Below, one piece after another: positions 26,101-38,700 of a stretch of DNA of 64,000 bases. Source of the DNA: Mytilus trossulus (Eukaryota > Mollusca > Bivalvia > Mytilida > Mytilidae); NCBI RefSeq assembly GCF_036588685.1, contig NC_086373.1, positions 51,157,164-51,221,163 on the forward strand. The letters run 5' to 3'. The notes beneath the pieces were generated by a model. That model saw only the letters and a list, made by a program, of their open reading frames with translations. It searched no databases and was not told where the DNA came from. The stretch's first letter is position 1. Each line of letters opens with the position of its first letter. The position numbers and the translations under genes were made by a program.

Positions 26101-26221
26101 TACTTAACTATCTGCAAGCACCTTGGCTATACAGTGTACATTGTCATTGTGTCATAATTATACAAAGCCAGGGTAAATCTATTTCATTTCCAAAATATAG
26201 CATCATAACTGTTCATAACAC

Positions 26222-26244
26222 CAGAGACATAATATATGTCTCTG
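26222..26244. mobile_element. 23-nt palindromic micro-insert (CAGAGACATA...TATGTCTCTG)
   Basis: Same 10-nt arms as the palindrome inside the LTR at 32502-32531. ATAACAC occurs immediately left and again 6 nt beyond the right arm. Confidence 0.5.
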
Positions 26245-26636
26245 CTAGTGATAACACATTCATTGACAATGACAGTTTGTAAATGAACAGATCAAAGCCA
26301 GAGGTTTTCTAAAACAGTTGAAACTTTATTTATAGAAAAAAACATAGTTTTTAGTTTCCCTTGACTTAAAATATCAATTTATTGTCATTATAAAGACATT
26401 CAAACCTTATTAAACCTTGAAAATAGCAATAGCAGACAGTTTTGACATTTTTCACAGATCATATCTGGTACTTTCCACTTTTTATGCACCTAAGGGAAAA
26501 TAATTGTAAAGGAAACCGGGCACCAGAGTATTTCAATATTATAAAGGTTGTACAATGCAGGATTTGAATTCCGGCAATACTAAAATTAAAAAAATAATCT
26601 AGAAAATAACCATACCACACAAATATACAGTCAGAG

Positions 26637-27680
26637 ATATAACTCTATAGGGTTATTACAGAAAATAACATAAATGTGTTATAAACGTATTTAAACTTTT
26701 GGTATTTAGCTGTATTTTGCCTCCGAATGACCTTATATCACCTCCGAATAACCTTTTGACGTCAAGCAACAATCACTTTTTAGTTGTGACGTCAAATATT
26801 TTGAATTATGAAGTCAAAGCAATCGGAACAACTCGGCCTTTCTGGTTGCACGAAGAAATAACGCTATTGTACTGCGTAGCGAGAATGGCCGAGTAGTTAC
26901 GATTGGAAGTCAAAGTTTACGGGAACCTGTGTGATGTTATGTAATGGCGGACAAATTTGCATACAAGTGTAAATACCTCTATTACAGATACTTTTCTTTA
27001 AATTTTCTAAATCTGTAATAACATATGTTTGTTATTAGTAAAATTATTTAATCTATATAGTGGACTCAAGGGAACTCTTGAGACTTTGCGCAGAAACTAA
27101 ATGCATAGCCTTTATAATTAATTTTGAAATTAAATTAATACATTTTGATTAACCATGGTTAATCAATGAGACAAGGCTTTCAAGGAATTAACTTAGATGT
27201 GATAACAAGGCTTAGTTATTAAAGGAACATGAGGAATGTAACTTATTATATAAGACACTTGGGAATTACTGAGAAACTTGCTCAGAAACTCATTACATGC
27301 TCTGGTTATTATTTCTTACAATAAATTTAAATACATTGAATTAAGCATGATTTATGTCTGAGCAAATGCTTTGAAGTGGTATAGAGAAGCTGTGATAACA
27401 CCCTTTAGTTATTACAGGCATATTTTTTTTTCTGAAATAACATATAGGCGTACTATTCAAAATTTGAATACTATGAACTGTTATATAAATAGATACATAA
27501 AGACAATAGTAATAGCAATAGAACTTGTATACATTTTAACTAAACTTATGATGTATATTGTCCCTTTGAAACATGTAACATACGCATGTTATCACCGTTT
27601 TATGATTTTTTAGTCCACAATAACAAATGTATGTTACACGTGGTATGTTATTTTCCTGTAATAACCCTATAGAGTTATAT
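26637..27680. mobile_element. 1.04-kb TIR element (ATATAACTCTATAGGG ends)
   Basis: Left ATATAACTCTATAGGGTTAT and right its inverse ATAACCCTATAGAGTTATAT; the arms match over about 37 bp with one indel. Interior AT-rich, with a segment at 26750-26960 that is related in inverse orientation to 34310-34430. No transposase. Confidence 0.8.
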
Positions 27681-27988
27681 TATTAATTCGTATATTTTAA
27701 CAAATTTGATTCGTTTAGGGATAGTCACATGTTAAACTATATTTTCGAAGGTAGAGAAAAACGGCGGATAGCAAAAAGCATATTGCACAGAGCATATTGC
27801 ACGGTTATTTTTAGAATATCTAAAACCCGATTTACTTTAAGATGTCAAACAAACAAAAAAAAGTATATAAAATAACAACTAATATGTTATTATTGCCAAG
27901 GAGACAATATGATATCTATAAAATACAAACAAAATCAAATGACGATTTTGATACAAATATGCATAATGGTCTGAAATTAATAATATAA

Positions 27989-28127
27989 CAAATATAGCCT
28001 TTCTAAGAGGTCAATACAGGATATATCGACCCAAAGAAGTATATCGACCTCGGACTTCGTCCTCAGTCAATATACTTCTTTCAGGTCAATATATCCCTGT
28101 ATCGACCTCATACAAAGGCTATATTTG
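27989..28127. repeat. 139-bp inverted repeat
   Basis: caaatatagcctttct...aggtcaatacagg pairs with ctgtatcgacct...aaaggctatatttg, and the centre also folds (gaagtatatcgacc / gtcaatatacttc). It could form a long imperfect hairpin and is probably a MITE. Confidence 0.7.
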
Positions 28128-28336
28128 TATAATATCCCTGAATGATATAAGATCATATAAATTATTTAAAGAAATGGAATATAAAACCAAAATTGCTATT
28201 CAAACGTGAAAAATAGGCCGAGAAAATAGGTAAGTACAGAGCCACATAAAACAATTGAAGTACCAGAAATTTTATACACATTGAAAGATTGATCATTGTA
28301 AATATAATTTTAGATCTTCTAACATTGTAGACAAAC

Positions 28337-28568
28337 TGTAATATCTTTGCTATGTAATAATACAATCCAGTTTCTATAACTAATTTATTAACAAGTACAT
28401 CGTTTGATGGTCAGACTACAGAATGACAACATGTGTATAAGAACTTCAATTGATCTATTTAATTGCATGTTTATTTAAGAACGTGCAGGCATGTGAGAGT
28501 TGCTGATCTGTCAATTATAATTACTGTAACAGATGATACGGTAATAAAGTGAGGTGAACTTTATAACA
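28337..28568 (-). repeat. 3' LTR of the Ty3/Gypsy element (232 bp)
   Basis: Nearly identical to 32306-32576 apart from the short insertion in that copy. It lies after the polypurine tract on the minus strand and is followed by target duplication CAAAC at 28332-28336. Confidence 0.95.
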
Positions 28569-28884
28569 CTTCTCCGGCCTTAGATAAAAACAAATTAAAA
28601 ACAAATTAACTCAATTACAGAAAATTAATGTCTTTTCACGGCTACTGATTGATAAGTCCATATCAGTTTGAAAACAAATAAAAATGTCAGATCACAAAGA
28701 TTCATTCGCTAAAGTTTGTCTGCACTGAAACTATAATGTCCTACTATGAAAATAAAAATAAAAATGTTCGCACTGGTCTTGTTGTTATTTCTTACACTAA
28801 TTGATATGTACACATACACTGCGAAGTACTTAATGCACTTCAAACGGTTGTGAGGATTATTATGCCTCTTTATAAATCAACCAT

Positions 28885-30474
28885 TTATTTTAACACAAAA
28901 TCCTTTAAATGCGATGGTTCTTTTCTTATCCTCTTCGGATAGCGTGGTTCCATTTGTTCAGTGATGTTTAACGGTTTCTCTACTTGCGGTTGTTCGGTCT
29001 CAGGAGTACTTATCGGTATAGTTATTTCTGGTTCAAACAAATCACTGTCATTGTCATATTTTTCTTCATTTTCATTGTTTGTGCATTCGAAGTTCCGTAC
29101 TCTGATGTGGTCAATATGTCTCCGAATGACACGTCCATCTTCCAATTTAATATGAAATGAAAGTGGTCCTGATTGTTTTATAACTTCTCCCGGAATCCAT
29201 TTAATCTTCGAACCAATTGCGAAATTTCGGGCAAATACTCCCTGTCCTACATTAATTTGTCTGTTCACAGATTTCTTATCGTGATAATGTTTTTGTTTTT
29301 GTTGTCTCTCCTGAACTCGCTTCTCGATATTTGGAAAAACTAAATCTAGACGCGACTTGAGTTTCCTTTTCATAAGCAATTCTGATGGTGCCAATCCTGT
29401 CGTTGTTTGTGGCGTTATACGGTAGTTGAAAAGAAAACGGTTCAACTTCTCTTGGACAGTTCCTTCTTTGATTTTCTTCATACCTTCTTTGAAACTCTGC
29501 ACTGCTCGTTCAGCACAACCATTACTAGCTGGATGCCACGGCGCAGAAGTACGATGCTCAATTCCATTTGATTTCACATAATCGGCGAATTCCTTGCTAG
29601 TAAATGCGGCTCCATTATCACTAATAATGAGATCACATAATCCATGTGTTGCAAACGTTTGTTCAAGTTTTGCAATCGTAGCTTCGGATGTTGTAGAATT
29701 CATTACGTGTATGTCTATCCATTTTGAATACGCATCAACCATAATTAGAAATGATTTGTTCATGAATGGTCCTGCAAAGTCTATGTGTATTCTTGACCAC
29801 GGATGGCTCGGATATTCCCACGGATGTAACGGTGCTTCTGCTGGTAACTTGCGGTTTTCCTGACAACTGTAACAATTAACTACAGTTAATTCCAAGTAAT
29901 TGTCCATTCCCGGCCACCATATGTAGCTTCTTGCTAGACTTTTCATTCTAGTAATCCCTGGATGTCCTTGGTGTAATTCATTTAACATGGCTTCACGTCC
30001 TGGTTGTGGTATAATTACTCTTCCTCCCCACAATATGCATCCGTCCTGACTACTGAGTTCATTTTTCCTACTATAATACGGTCTTATTTCTTCATTTGGA
30101 CATTTTGACGGCCATCCATTCAAAATGTATCTAAGCACCATAGATAGTATTGATTTCTTTTTCGGATCGAAATGTACAAGTACTGATGCGGATTTCAACA
30201 GCTGTTTTGACTCTATGAACGCTTTTTCCTGTTCTTTTCCCCAACTCCATTTTGTGTCTTTCTGTAGAAGTACATGTAGCGGCTTCAACAAGTGAGACAA
30301 ATTCGCTAAGAATCTATTGTAATAGTTCAGCATTCCAAGATAAGCTTTCAGTTCTGTCACGTTTGTCGGACTTGGTGCTTTATCGATCGCCTCAACTTTA
30401 CTCTCAACTGGGTAGATTCCCTGTTTGTTTATTTTAAATCCCAAAATAAACAACTTCTTCGGCCATGAACACAC
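28885..30474 (-). pseudogene. LTR element RT connection and integrase, RNase H region deleted
   Basis: The start (LGMLNYYNRFLANLSHLLKPL) is the end of Gypsy RT. After LVHFDPKKKSILSMV the expected RNase H domain is absent and the frame runs almost directly into the integrase: zinc-binding HQGHPG...CYSC, then a DDE core with D in RIHIDFAGP, D in LIISDNGAAF and E in NGCAERAVQSFKEG. A basic C-terminal tail follows, with no clear chromodomain. The integrase catalytic residues look intact. The missing RNase H would make the element dependent on helpers for reverse transcription. Confidence 0.85.
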
Positions 30475-31696
30475 ACTTCTGTTTCTTTAACCGAATTCCG
30501 ATTCTCTTAAATCTAGATAAAACCTCAGAAAGAGTATTCAGATGTTCCTCTCTAGTTTTACCCGTTATCAATATATCATCTACTCGAACCAAAACATTGG
30601 CGATGCCTTGAACAACATTTTCAAGTGTTCTCTGAAAAATACCTGGGCTGGACGCTACACCATACGGAAGTCTATTATATCTGAATAAACCCCTATGCGT
30701 GTTTATAGTCACATACCTTTTACTGTCCTCATCAAGTTCAATTTGTTGATATGCTTGGTTTAAATCCAATTTTGTATATTCTTGTCCTCCTCCAAGCGTT
30801 GCGTATAAATCCTCAGTTTTAGGAATCGGATAATTGTCTAACTTTGAAACGGCATTAACGGTTACCTTGTAGTCACCACAAATTCTAATAGATCCGTTCT
30901 CTTTAACTACGGGTACTATCGGAGCGGCCCAGTCGGAAAATTCCACTTGCTGAATCTGACCCTCCTTCTCAAGACGTTCAAGTTCCTTCTCCACTTTATC
31001 CTTCAACGCATACGGCAAAGGTCGAGCCTTGAAATATTTTGGTACGGCACTCTCATCGACATAAATTTTTGCTTTCATGCCTTTTACAGTTCCAAGTTCA
31101 TCTTTGAAAACCTCCTTATTTGCTTCCAAGATCACATTTAAATCCCTCGATTGATTGTCACTTCCAACGACGGAGAAAATATCCTTCCAATCCAGTTGGA
31201 GTTTGTTCAACCAGTCTCGGCCTAGTAAATTCGGACCTTTACGCTTCACTATCAGTAATGGTAATTTTGCACTTTCCTTCTTGTAGTTGACATTGACGAT
31301 TGCACGTCCTATTACAGGAATCTGCTCTCCCATGTATGTTCGGAGTTTAGCACTTGACGGTTCGATTCTGAATTTCGACTTGTATTCCTTGTAAGTATCC
31401 TCGCTCATGATAGAAACGGACGCTCCGGTATCTATTTCCATGGCTATTTCACATTCATTCACATTGATTTGCACTTTATATGCCTCATTAGATTTATTTC
31501 CAAAATGAAAAAACTGAGTAAACTTCATTTTCACTTTCACTTTCGGTAGTTTCATCCTGCTCCATGAAATGAGCACGTGGTTTAAAACGTGATTTAAACT
31601 CTCTGTGATTTTCACTTTTAAAATTCCCATTGTCAGATTTGCTACGGGATTTCTTTGCGATATGTCCTTTCTTTTTACAGCTGTGGCATTTTGCAT
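30434..31696 (-). pseudogene. LTR element protease and reverse transcriptase (N-terminal pol)
   Basis: Contains the aspartic protease motif MEIDTGASVS followed by an RT core with KLDLNQAYQQI and the palm motif VRVDDILITG. Gypsy-type RTs usually have an aromatic residue before xDD (YxDD); here the residue two before DD is Arg. The frame is +1 relative to the nucleocapsid frame. This frame ends at 30434 and the connection domain continues in another frame from 30474, so a further shift has occurred. Confidence 0.85.
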
Positions 31697-32334
31697 CCTT
31701 AAACCTGCATTCAGTGGCTAAGTGATTTCCTCCACACCGGTAACAATCTCCTTGTTTCGAATTTCCAGAGTTGTTTCTTGTATACGATTTTGAAACTTTA
31801 TTGATTTGTTTCTGAAATGTTCCATTTGTCCCACTCGCTTGGATGTCCTGTGCATTCTTCTCTGCAGTCTCCATAGCGGTAGCAAGTTCCAATGCCTTAT
31901 CAAATGTTAAATTCGGCTCTGCTAACAGCCTCCTCTGTATGCGGTCACTCCGGCTTTATCCCGACAACTAACCTGTCCCGTAACATCGCGTTTAACGTGT
32001 CACCATAATTACAGTGTTCTGTCAGACTTCTTAGTGCTGCAATAAATGTCCTCACTGACTCATCGCTGTGTCTTGTTCTACTGTTAAATTTAAATCTCTG
32101 AATGATTTCTGATGGTACTGGATCTCGGTGGTCTTTCACTAGTTTTGTTAAATCGGCCAATGATTTCGTTCCTGGTTTGGCTTGTGCTAATAAATCCCTT
32201 ATTAATTTGTAAGTATTTTTCCCACATACACTTAAGAAAATATCCCTTTTCTGGTCTTCTTCGTCTATCTCATTAATATTCAGTTTTTTCCTCGTCGCCA
32301 AAATGTGTAATATCTTTGCTATGTAATAATACAA
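31494..32334 (-). pseudogene. LTR element gag and nucleocapsid, frameshifted
   Basis: The upstream part (31945-32334) reads as a gag capsid segment, starting inside the LTR-proximal leader, and stops at VVGIKPE. The continuation (31494-31892) is in the next frame and carries two zinc knuckles: CYRCGGNHLATEC is a good CCHC box, while the second, CHSCKKKGHIAKKS, has Ser in place of the last Cys. An acidic tail follows. The frame change between the two parts near 31930 looks like a simple indel. The element is therefore unlikely to make a complete Gag. Confidence 0.8.
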
Positions 32335-32576
32335 TCCAGTTTCTATAACTAATTTATTAACAAGTACATCGTTTGATGGTCAGACTACAGAATGACAACA
32401 TGTGTATAAGAACTTCAATTGGTCTATTTAATTGCATGTTTATTTAAGAACGTTCAGGCATGTGAGAGTTGCTGATCTGTCAATTATATAATTACTGTAA
32501 CCAGAGACATATATACACATATATGTCTCTGCTGTAACAGATGATACGGTAATAAAGTGAGGTGAACTTTATAACA
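32306..32576 (-). repeat. 5' LTR of the Ty3/Gypsy element (271 bp, with palindromic insertion)
   Basis: Matches the 3' LTR except for a 30-nt palindrome at 32502-32531 flanked by a 7-nt duplication CTGTAAC (32495-32501, 32532-32538). The LTR promoter would drive the element away from RAP1. Any antisense activity toward RAP1 is only a possibility. Confidence 0.95.
32502..32531. mobile_element. 30-nt palindromic insertion in the 5' LTR with 7-nt duplication
   Basis: 13-nt arms CAGAGACATATAT / ATATATGTCTCTG around ACAC. CTGTAAC is present once in the other LTR and twice here, on each side of the palindrome, which dates the event to after or around integration. Confidence 0.85.
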
Positions 32577-32765
32577 CAAACAAAGACTGAAGATTGAAGC
32601 ATGTATGTTAATAACAGAGAATTTTTACTTAGGGATACAAATTGTGCTGCTGCACTTAGTGTAATTAGGGTACGATGACGTTAAATATAATTTTTAGGGT
32701 CGTGGTAGTTTAATTAGGACGAACTGGTATCATGCTATACTGTCAGGGGCGGTAAATACGAAAAA
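32577..32765 (+). promoter_or_regulatory. Presumed RAP1 promoter/5'UTR between LTR and start codon
   Basis: Only about 190 bp separate the LTR duplication from the RAP1 ATG. No firm TATA or initiator was recognised. If transcription starts further up, it would begin inside the LTR element. Confidence 0.35.
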
Positions 32766-35700
32766 ATGGCGGAAAATGTTTACAAACACAGCAAGCACTT
32801 GTTTACAAAAGAAAATGAACCAATTGTATTTTTCTTGAGACCTTGCACAGATAAATCTAAAATCAATCCATTAGTTGAGGTGTGGCATCTATTTGAATTA
32901 CTCTCTAAGATAAAAAAAATTAAAAAAAAAACACAAAAAAAAACACAACCAGACCACGGCTCTTTAAGTTTAAGGCACTTAAAAACAAGTGCCTTTGCTT
33001 CGCGCTTCGCATGGATAGAAACAAGTGCCTGTGCTCTTTACACACCTAAAACAAGAAGGTCTTATAATCAAATTTGGTTCGAATAAACTTCAAATTGGTC
33101 ATTTGCATAACTAGGTTGGTGCGCTATAGTCCGTTTATACACCTTTATACCTTTATACCTTTATACCTTTATCTTCGGGTCGTTAAATAAGCCAAAGGCT
33201 TCTACTGACCCCTCATCTTGGATTGTCGTATATGCATTTCTCTTCTCATAATTAATATATATATATATAATATATATTAAACTTATAGTAAAAAACACTT
33301 ATTTGGGTGTGCGCAGCTGAACACTTAATTAACACGAACATATGAATTTATAAGGGTTCCAGTTTTCGCCATTTAGTGCGGACTTAAAATTATTTAGAGT
33401 CTTTGCCGTCACTGTTAAATCAGACAGGTTATTCCACTGATCCACTACTCTAATTGAAAAAGTATTTAGTCTATGTGTGGTCTTACACTGTTTTTTAAAC
33501 AGTTTTAATGAGTGACCTCTAGTATTATTAGATGGTGCTAAAGTAAATAGCTTCATCCAGTCGATGTCATCTATACCATGCAACGATTTGTAGACTTGTA
33601 TCATGTCATTCCTATCCCTACGATATTCCAAAGTTGGCAAACCCAAAGAACGTAGCCTGTCTTCATAATTAAGATGACAAATATTTTTCACCAGTTTTGT
33701 GGCCCTCCTTTGTACAGATTCCAGTTTACGGATGTCTTTTTTAAGATACGGTGACCAGACGCATGTCGCATATTCAAGCAGCGGACGCACTATTGATTTA
33801 TAAATAGTAAGAAACATATCTTGATCCATGTAATCAAAAGAATGATGAATAAGAGACAACACTCTCTGCGCTTTGTTATAAATATCACTTATATGTTTTT
33901 CAAATTTCAAATTAGACTCGAAAGTTACTCCAAGATCCTTTTCTTCATTCACTGTAGATAATGCAATAAAATTTCCAGATTCATCCAACATGGTATAACG
34001 ATATTGCAGGTCATTGTCAGGATTAATATGCAATACTTTACATTTAGCAGCATTAAATTTTAATTTCCACATATCTGACCATTCACATAATCTGTCCAAA
34101 TTTTCCTGTAACTTACTTTGCTCATAATCTGACGAGACTTTAGAATAAACTTTACAATCATCAGCAAAAATTTTCACTATGCCCTCTACTACATCAGGAA
34201 GATCATTTATAAATGTTAAGAAAAGAACTGGTCCTAAAACACTTCCCTGAGGTACACCGCTCACAACGTCTGACCATGTTGATGTTGTGTTATTTATACG
34301 AACCTTATCGCTATTTGTCCGCCATTACTGGATATCACACAGGTTCCCGTAAATTATGACGTCAGAAAACAAAATAGCTGACGCCACAATGAAAAAGTGA
34401 TTGTTGTATGCGTCAAAAGTTCAAGCGGCAGGGTCAGCCGGGAATAGCGATAAGGTGTATTGAAATGGTGGTCAAGTGATGTAATAAAAATGAATGTCAA
34501 TGATTAGCATAGTTGGATAACATTGCTCTTGGATTATACCCTTTCATGTCAAACCAACCCTAGTTGATCCGGCCTAATATTTTAAGTAAAAAAAATCCAC
34601 AGCCATATGATGATGCATATATGCCTGGCCATACAGAGATTTTTGTTGAAAGTTTTTGAACATAGATTACTCACTTGCTTTGCTATGTTGTGCTAGCTCT
34701 TATTATTTACAAAAAGATCTAAACTACCTTTAAATTCAAAAAAATCTTGTGTTGAGTCATTAAAAGTCAACCCGTCACATAATAGCCGAAAGGAATCTGT
34801 GACGTACCCATTCTTATTACACAAGTGGGAAATACAGATACAGAAAGTGAGCGCACCCTGATTGGTGTACTTGATTTGGTTCATATTTATATTTGTTTTA
34901 ACCAATAACTAGATTCTGAATCTGAATTAATACGTTACAGGGCCAGGATATGGCATCAATGGCAACAGGAGAGAGGCGCTGGAAAATTAGTCCAACGTTG
35001 TGAGAGCAACCGAAGTTTTAAAGCTCTCAATTGTCTTAGCACACAAGAGATTGTCTGGTAGTCTATTCCTATCAGGTATTGTTCTTTCAAAGAATGACTG
35101 TTTGTATTGTTCTGATTTGCTAGGTGAAATTTTGTAGCAACGGCTGCTGTTTTGAGCAAATTTGTCCACAATGTTTGTTGTTTTAAAGTCACTAAATTGT
35201 TTTGGTTTAACTTGTCGTTTTGGTTTCTCTTTGACTAACACTGAGTCTTGTGGTATAGCTGGTACCAAACCCCTGGCCACCTTGTAGAGAAAAGTAAGTC
35301 TACTGTGATGACGTCTGTTTTCCAGTATTGGAAGTTTTAGTTCAATCATAAGTCTCCTTATGCTACCTTCCTCTCTGCTTGTGTAATCCCCACTGATGAA
35401 ATGCACTGCATGTCTCTGTACTTTTTCAAGTGCATAAATATCCTTCATTAAGTAAGGGTCCCAGACTATGAACGCATATTCTAAAAGTGAACGGATAAGG
35501 CCTATATACACCTGTTTCCTGCAATCCTTTGGACAGTGGCGGAGGTATGAGTAATGAGATGATTTGTTGTTGACACTCATCACGTAACATTTTTTGGCAT
35601 TAAATCTCATACCCCATTTTGTGGCCCATTCTTCCAACGATACAAGGTTGTTTTGTAGTAGATTGATAAACTTTTTTAAAGAAAATCAATGCTAGCACTA

Positions 35701-38700
35701 TGGTGACTGCATGCAATATTATATTTACCAGTCACCGAATTGCCAAATATGAGAGTATAAGGGGAAAGGCTGTGGATTTTCTATAAAACTTCCATATGTT
35801 TAGCATTGAATCAACACAAGGGTACATAATCCTTAAGGGCATACAATACAGTTACAGGGAAGGTAATGACATTGCAAACTTAAATTGTTATTTTTTCTGG
35901 ACGTCAATCTGTCTTATCGGGAAAAGATTCAGTTTTCTACTGATTTTTATCAGTCAGACTTATTTAACTTGAAAACAAGTTCATGGACCCCTCTTTTTCA
36001 AAATGCCATATGGTTTGATAACACAAGAAGAATATGTGTGCCAATTTTCATGAAAACGTAAATAGTGCATTTTTTAAAAATTTGATAAATATGCTGCAAA
36101 AATGATGTGCTTTACTACATCTGTGAACATTTGATAAAAATAAGTTATTTTTTAATAAAAAATGTATAGATTTTTAAGAGACTTATAAACTACAGAAATT
36201 ACAAATTATTCAACAAAAAACAGTTTGTTTATTTTTTAAAATAAAAAAAGTTATGTCTTTCTTTTGAAAAAGAAAATACAGCCACAGATCCGATTTTTTT
36301 AGCAAATATACAAAATTTCGACCTCATTTAACTCAAAAAGCAGCACATGCAGGTATATATTTTATTACATATTTGATTTAATCAGGTAAAAAATAGTCTA
36401 TATGGAAATTTTTATCAAAATGTGAATATGGGATCAAAACTGTATCGTATGCCTTTAATACACAAAATTACTAGCTTATAATAATATAATCAATAGATCA
36501 TTCTAATATAAAAATATGAAAGAAAATATAGTATAATTGTCAATGAAACTAGAATAATCAATTAAAACTACTGGTATCTAATTATCTATTAAAAAAACCT
36601 ATTGAAATGATAATATATTTAAAAAAAGACTCACATATATTTTCATGCATGTAAAGACAACTATTATCAAACATTGTTATCGTCTTAGTTTTAATGTCTG
36701 ACATTAATAATATTGTTTAATTTTATATTTTTTTTACTTCAGTATGGTGGTGGGAAGGTCCTTTCTAAATTTGTGACTGGAGCTATCAAGTAAGTATGAA
36801 ATATAAGTTCATGAAGCCATACCATTTTATAATTGTAATTCATAAATCTTATGCATAAAAAAAAGTAAAAACACAAAAATACTGAACTCCGAGGAAAATT
36901 CAAAAAGGAAAATCAAAAGTCCAAACACATCAAACGAATGGATAACAACTGTCATATTCCTGACTTGGTACAGGCATTTTCTAATGTAGAAAATGGTGGA
37001 TTGAACCTGGTTTTATAGCTAGCTAAACCTCTCACTTATGCATTTTTCTGCTACCTTTTCCATTCTTCAAAGTTATTATGATTAGAAATTGAGTTATTGG
37101 TTATCCCTAGTAATGGGGTGGGAAAACATTGAATTATACCAATAACACATCATCCAGGAAAACATACATGTTTAAAGTCATAAATGTATATTCTTTTATG
37201 CCTTTTGCCTTGTTTGCAATACTGTAATACAAGTGAGCAAAGGGGAGATATTAATTTGATACAGTGTGTTCTAATTCTGTTTCTCTGTCCTGAGGTGTGT
37301 TCTAATTCTATTTCTCTGTCCTGAGGTGTGTTCTAATTCTGTTTCTCTAATTTTTGTGCTATTTTCACATTTCCTGACCGGTGTGAGAAAAATATTTCTC
37401 CTCACTAGTGAAAAATCTGTTCTCGGCAAATGATTAGTCGAAATTTGATTATGACGTCAAAATGTTTTGTTTTCTTCTCAATTTTCCTATTGTGACGTCA
37501 TGAAAAAAGGCGACCTTGCATGATGACGTCGCATATAAAGAGCACAATTTTCTGAAAATCTTTGAAAAAGAACGATAAAAATAAAAAGCATTAGAGAAAC
37601 AGATTCCAACACTATAACTCGTGTATTACAATATTTCTCCACTCTCGACAGTTAAATTTTATTATTTAAAGGGCTCGGCAAGCCTCGCGCTTTAAATAAT
37701 AAAATTTAACTGTCTCGAGTGGAGAAATATCGTAATACACTTGTTGCAGTGTAAGAATCTATATTTCTCTGTCCTGAGGAGTAGATAGGTAAAAGAACCA
37801 GGTACATTTGTGTGCACAGCCTCTTGTATGAAAGGCCTGCGACTCTTTATAAAAAAATCTGAATGTAAGTTATACATGTTATACTCAAAAGATTCTCTGC
37901 TTGGAGGGTCTCAAGGAAGACTAGCTTTATTGATGCTTACCATGCTAACTGTAATATCCTCTAAACAAAGAATTTATTTACCTGTTTACTTGGTTTCTGT
38001 AATTTTACTTTATATAATTAGTTTGCCTCAACAAAATGTTGTAAAAGGTGTACACTTATTGTTACCACAAAACACAGATCAAGTTTGATTTTGGGTGGAA
38101 TCACTTTAATAAAATTGAGAATGGAAATCGGGGAATGTGTCAAAGAGACAACAACCCAACCATATAAAAAAACAATAATAACAGCAGAAGGTCACCAACA
38201 GGTCTTCAATGTAGCAAGAAATTCCCACACCCGGAGGCGTCCTTCAGCTGGCCCCTAAACAAATATATACTAGTTCAGTGATACTGAACGCCATACTAAT
38301 TTCAAAATTGTACACAAGAAACTAAAATTAAAAAAATACAAGACTAATAAAGGCCAGAGGCTCCTGACTTGGGACAGGTGCAAAAATGCGGAGGGGTTAA
38401 ACCTGTTTATGAGATCTCCAGCCTTCCCCTATACCTCTAGCCAATGTAGAAAAGTAAATGCATAACAATACGCACATTTAACCATTATTAAATTCTGTGC
38501 CTTTATAAACGGGACAATGGCTAAATCTATAGTTTCCTTTCTCTACCATTAATTTGCCTGTCAGAACTAATTGTTATGAAACTTATACACATCGCTTAAA
38601 TAATTATTATCACAAAATGGTCCTGCATCTGTAAGTGGAAGTTGACTCCTGAATATTTGCAAGCAGGGACAGCTGCAGCTCATAGACACATTCTCCATTT

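Larger units (their letters stand above)
28337..32576 (-). mobile_element. Ty3/Gypsy-type LTR retrotransposon, complete ends, damaged coding region
   Basis: LTRs at 32306-32576 (5' LTR) and 28337-28568 (3' LTR) begin TGTTATAAAG and end ATTACA (TG...CA). The whole element is flanked by the 5-bp duplication CAAAC (28332-28336 and 32577-32581). The LTRs differ by two substitutions, a 2-nt indel and a 37-nt insertion in the 5' LTR, so integration is recent. A likely primer site (tggcgacgagg) follows the 5' LTR, and a polypurine tract (aaggccggagaag) precedes the 3' LTR. Coding order on the minus strand is gag, nucleocapsid, protease, RT, integrase, which is Ty3/Gypsy order. The reading frame shifts three times, and the RNase H region is missing. 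The element ends about 190 bp upstream of the RAP1 start codon, in opposite orientation. Confidence 0.95.

Noticed and set aside
32880-33086. Extension of RAP1 exon 1 as a 106-aa protein
   Set aside because: The frame beyond 32879 runs into poly-A-rich intron sequence; a donor at 32880 joins exon 2 in phase with the conserved BRCT.
33329-34264. 311-aa ORF as a host gene
   Set aside because: Clear LINE RT motifs, and antisense inside a RAP1 intron.
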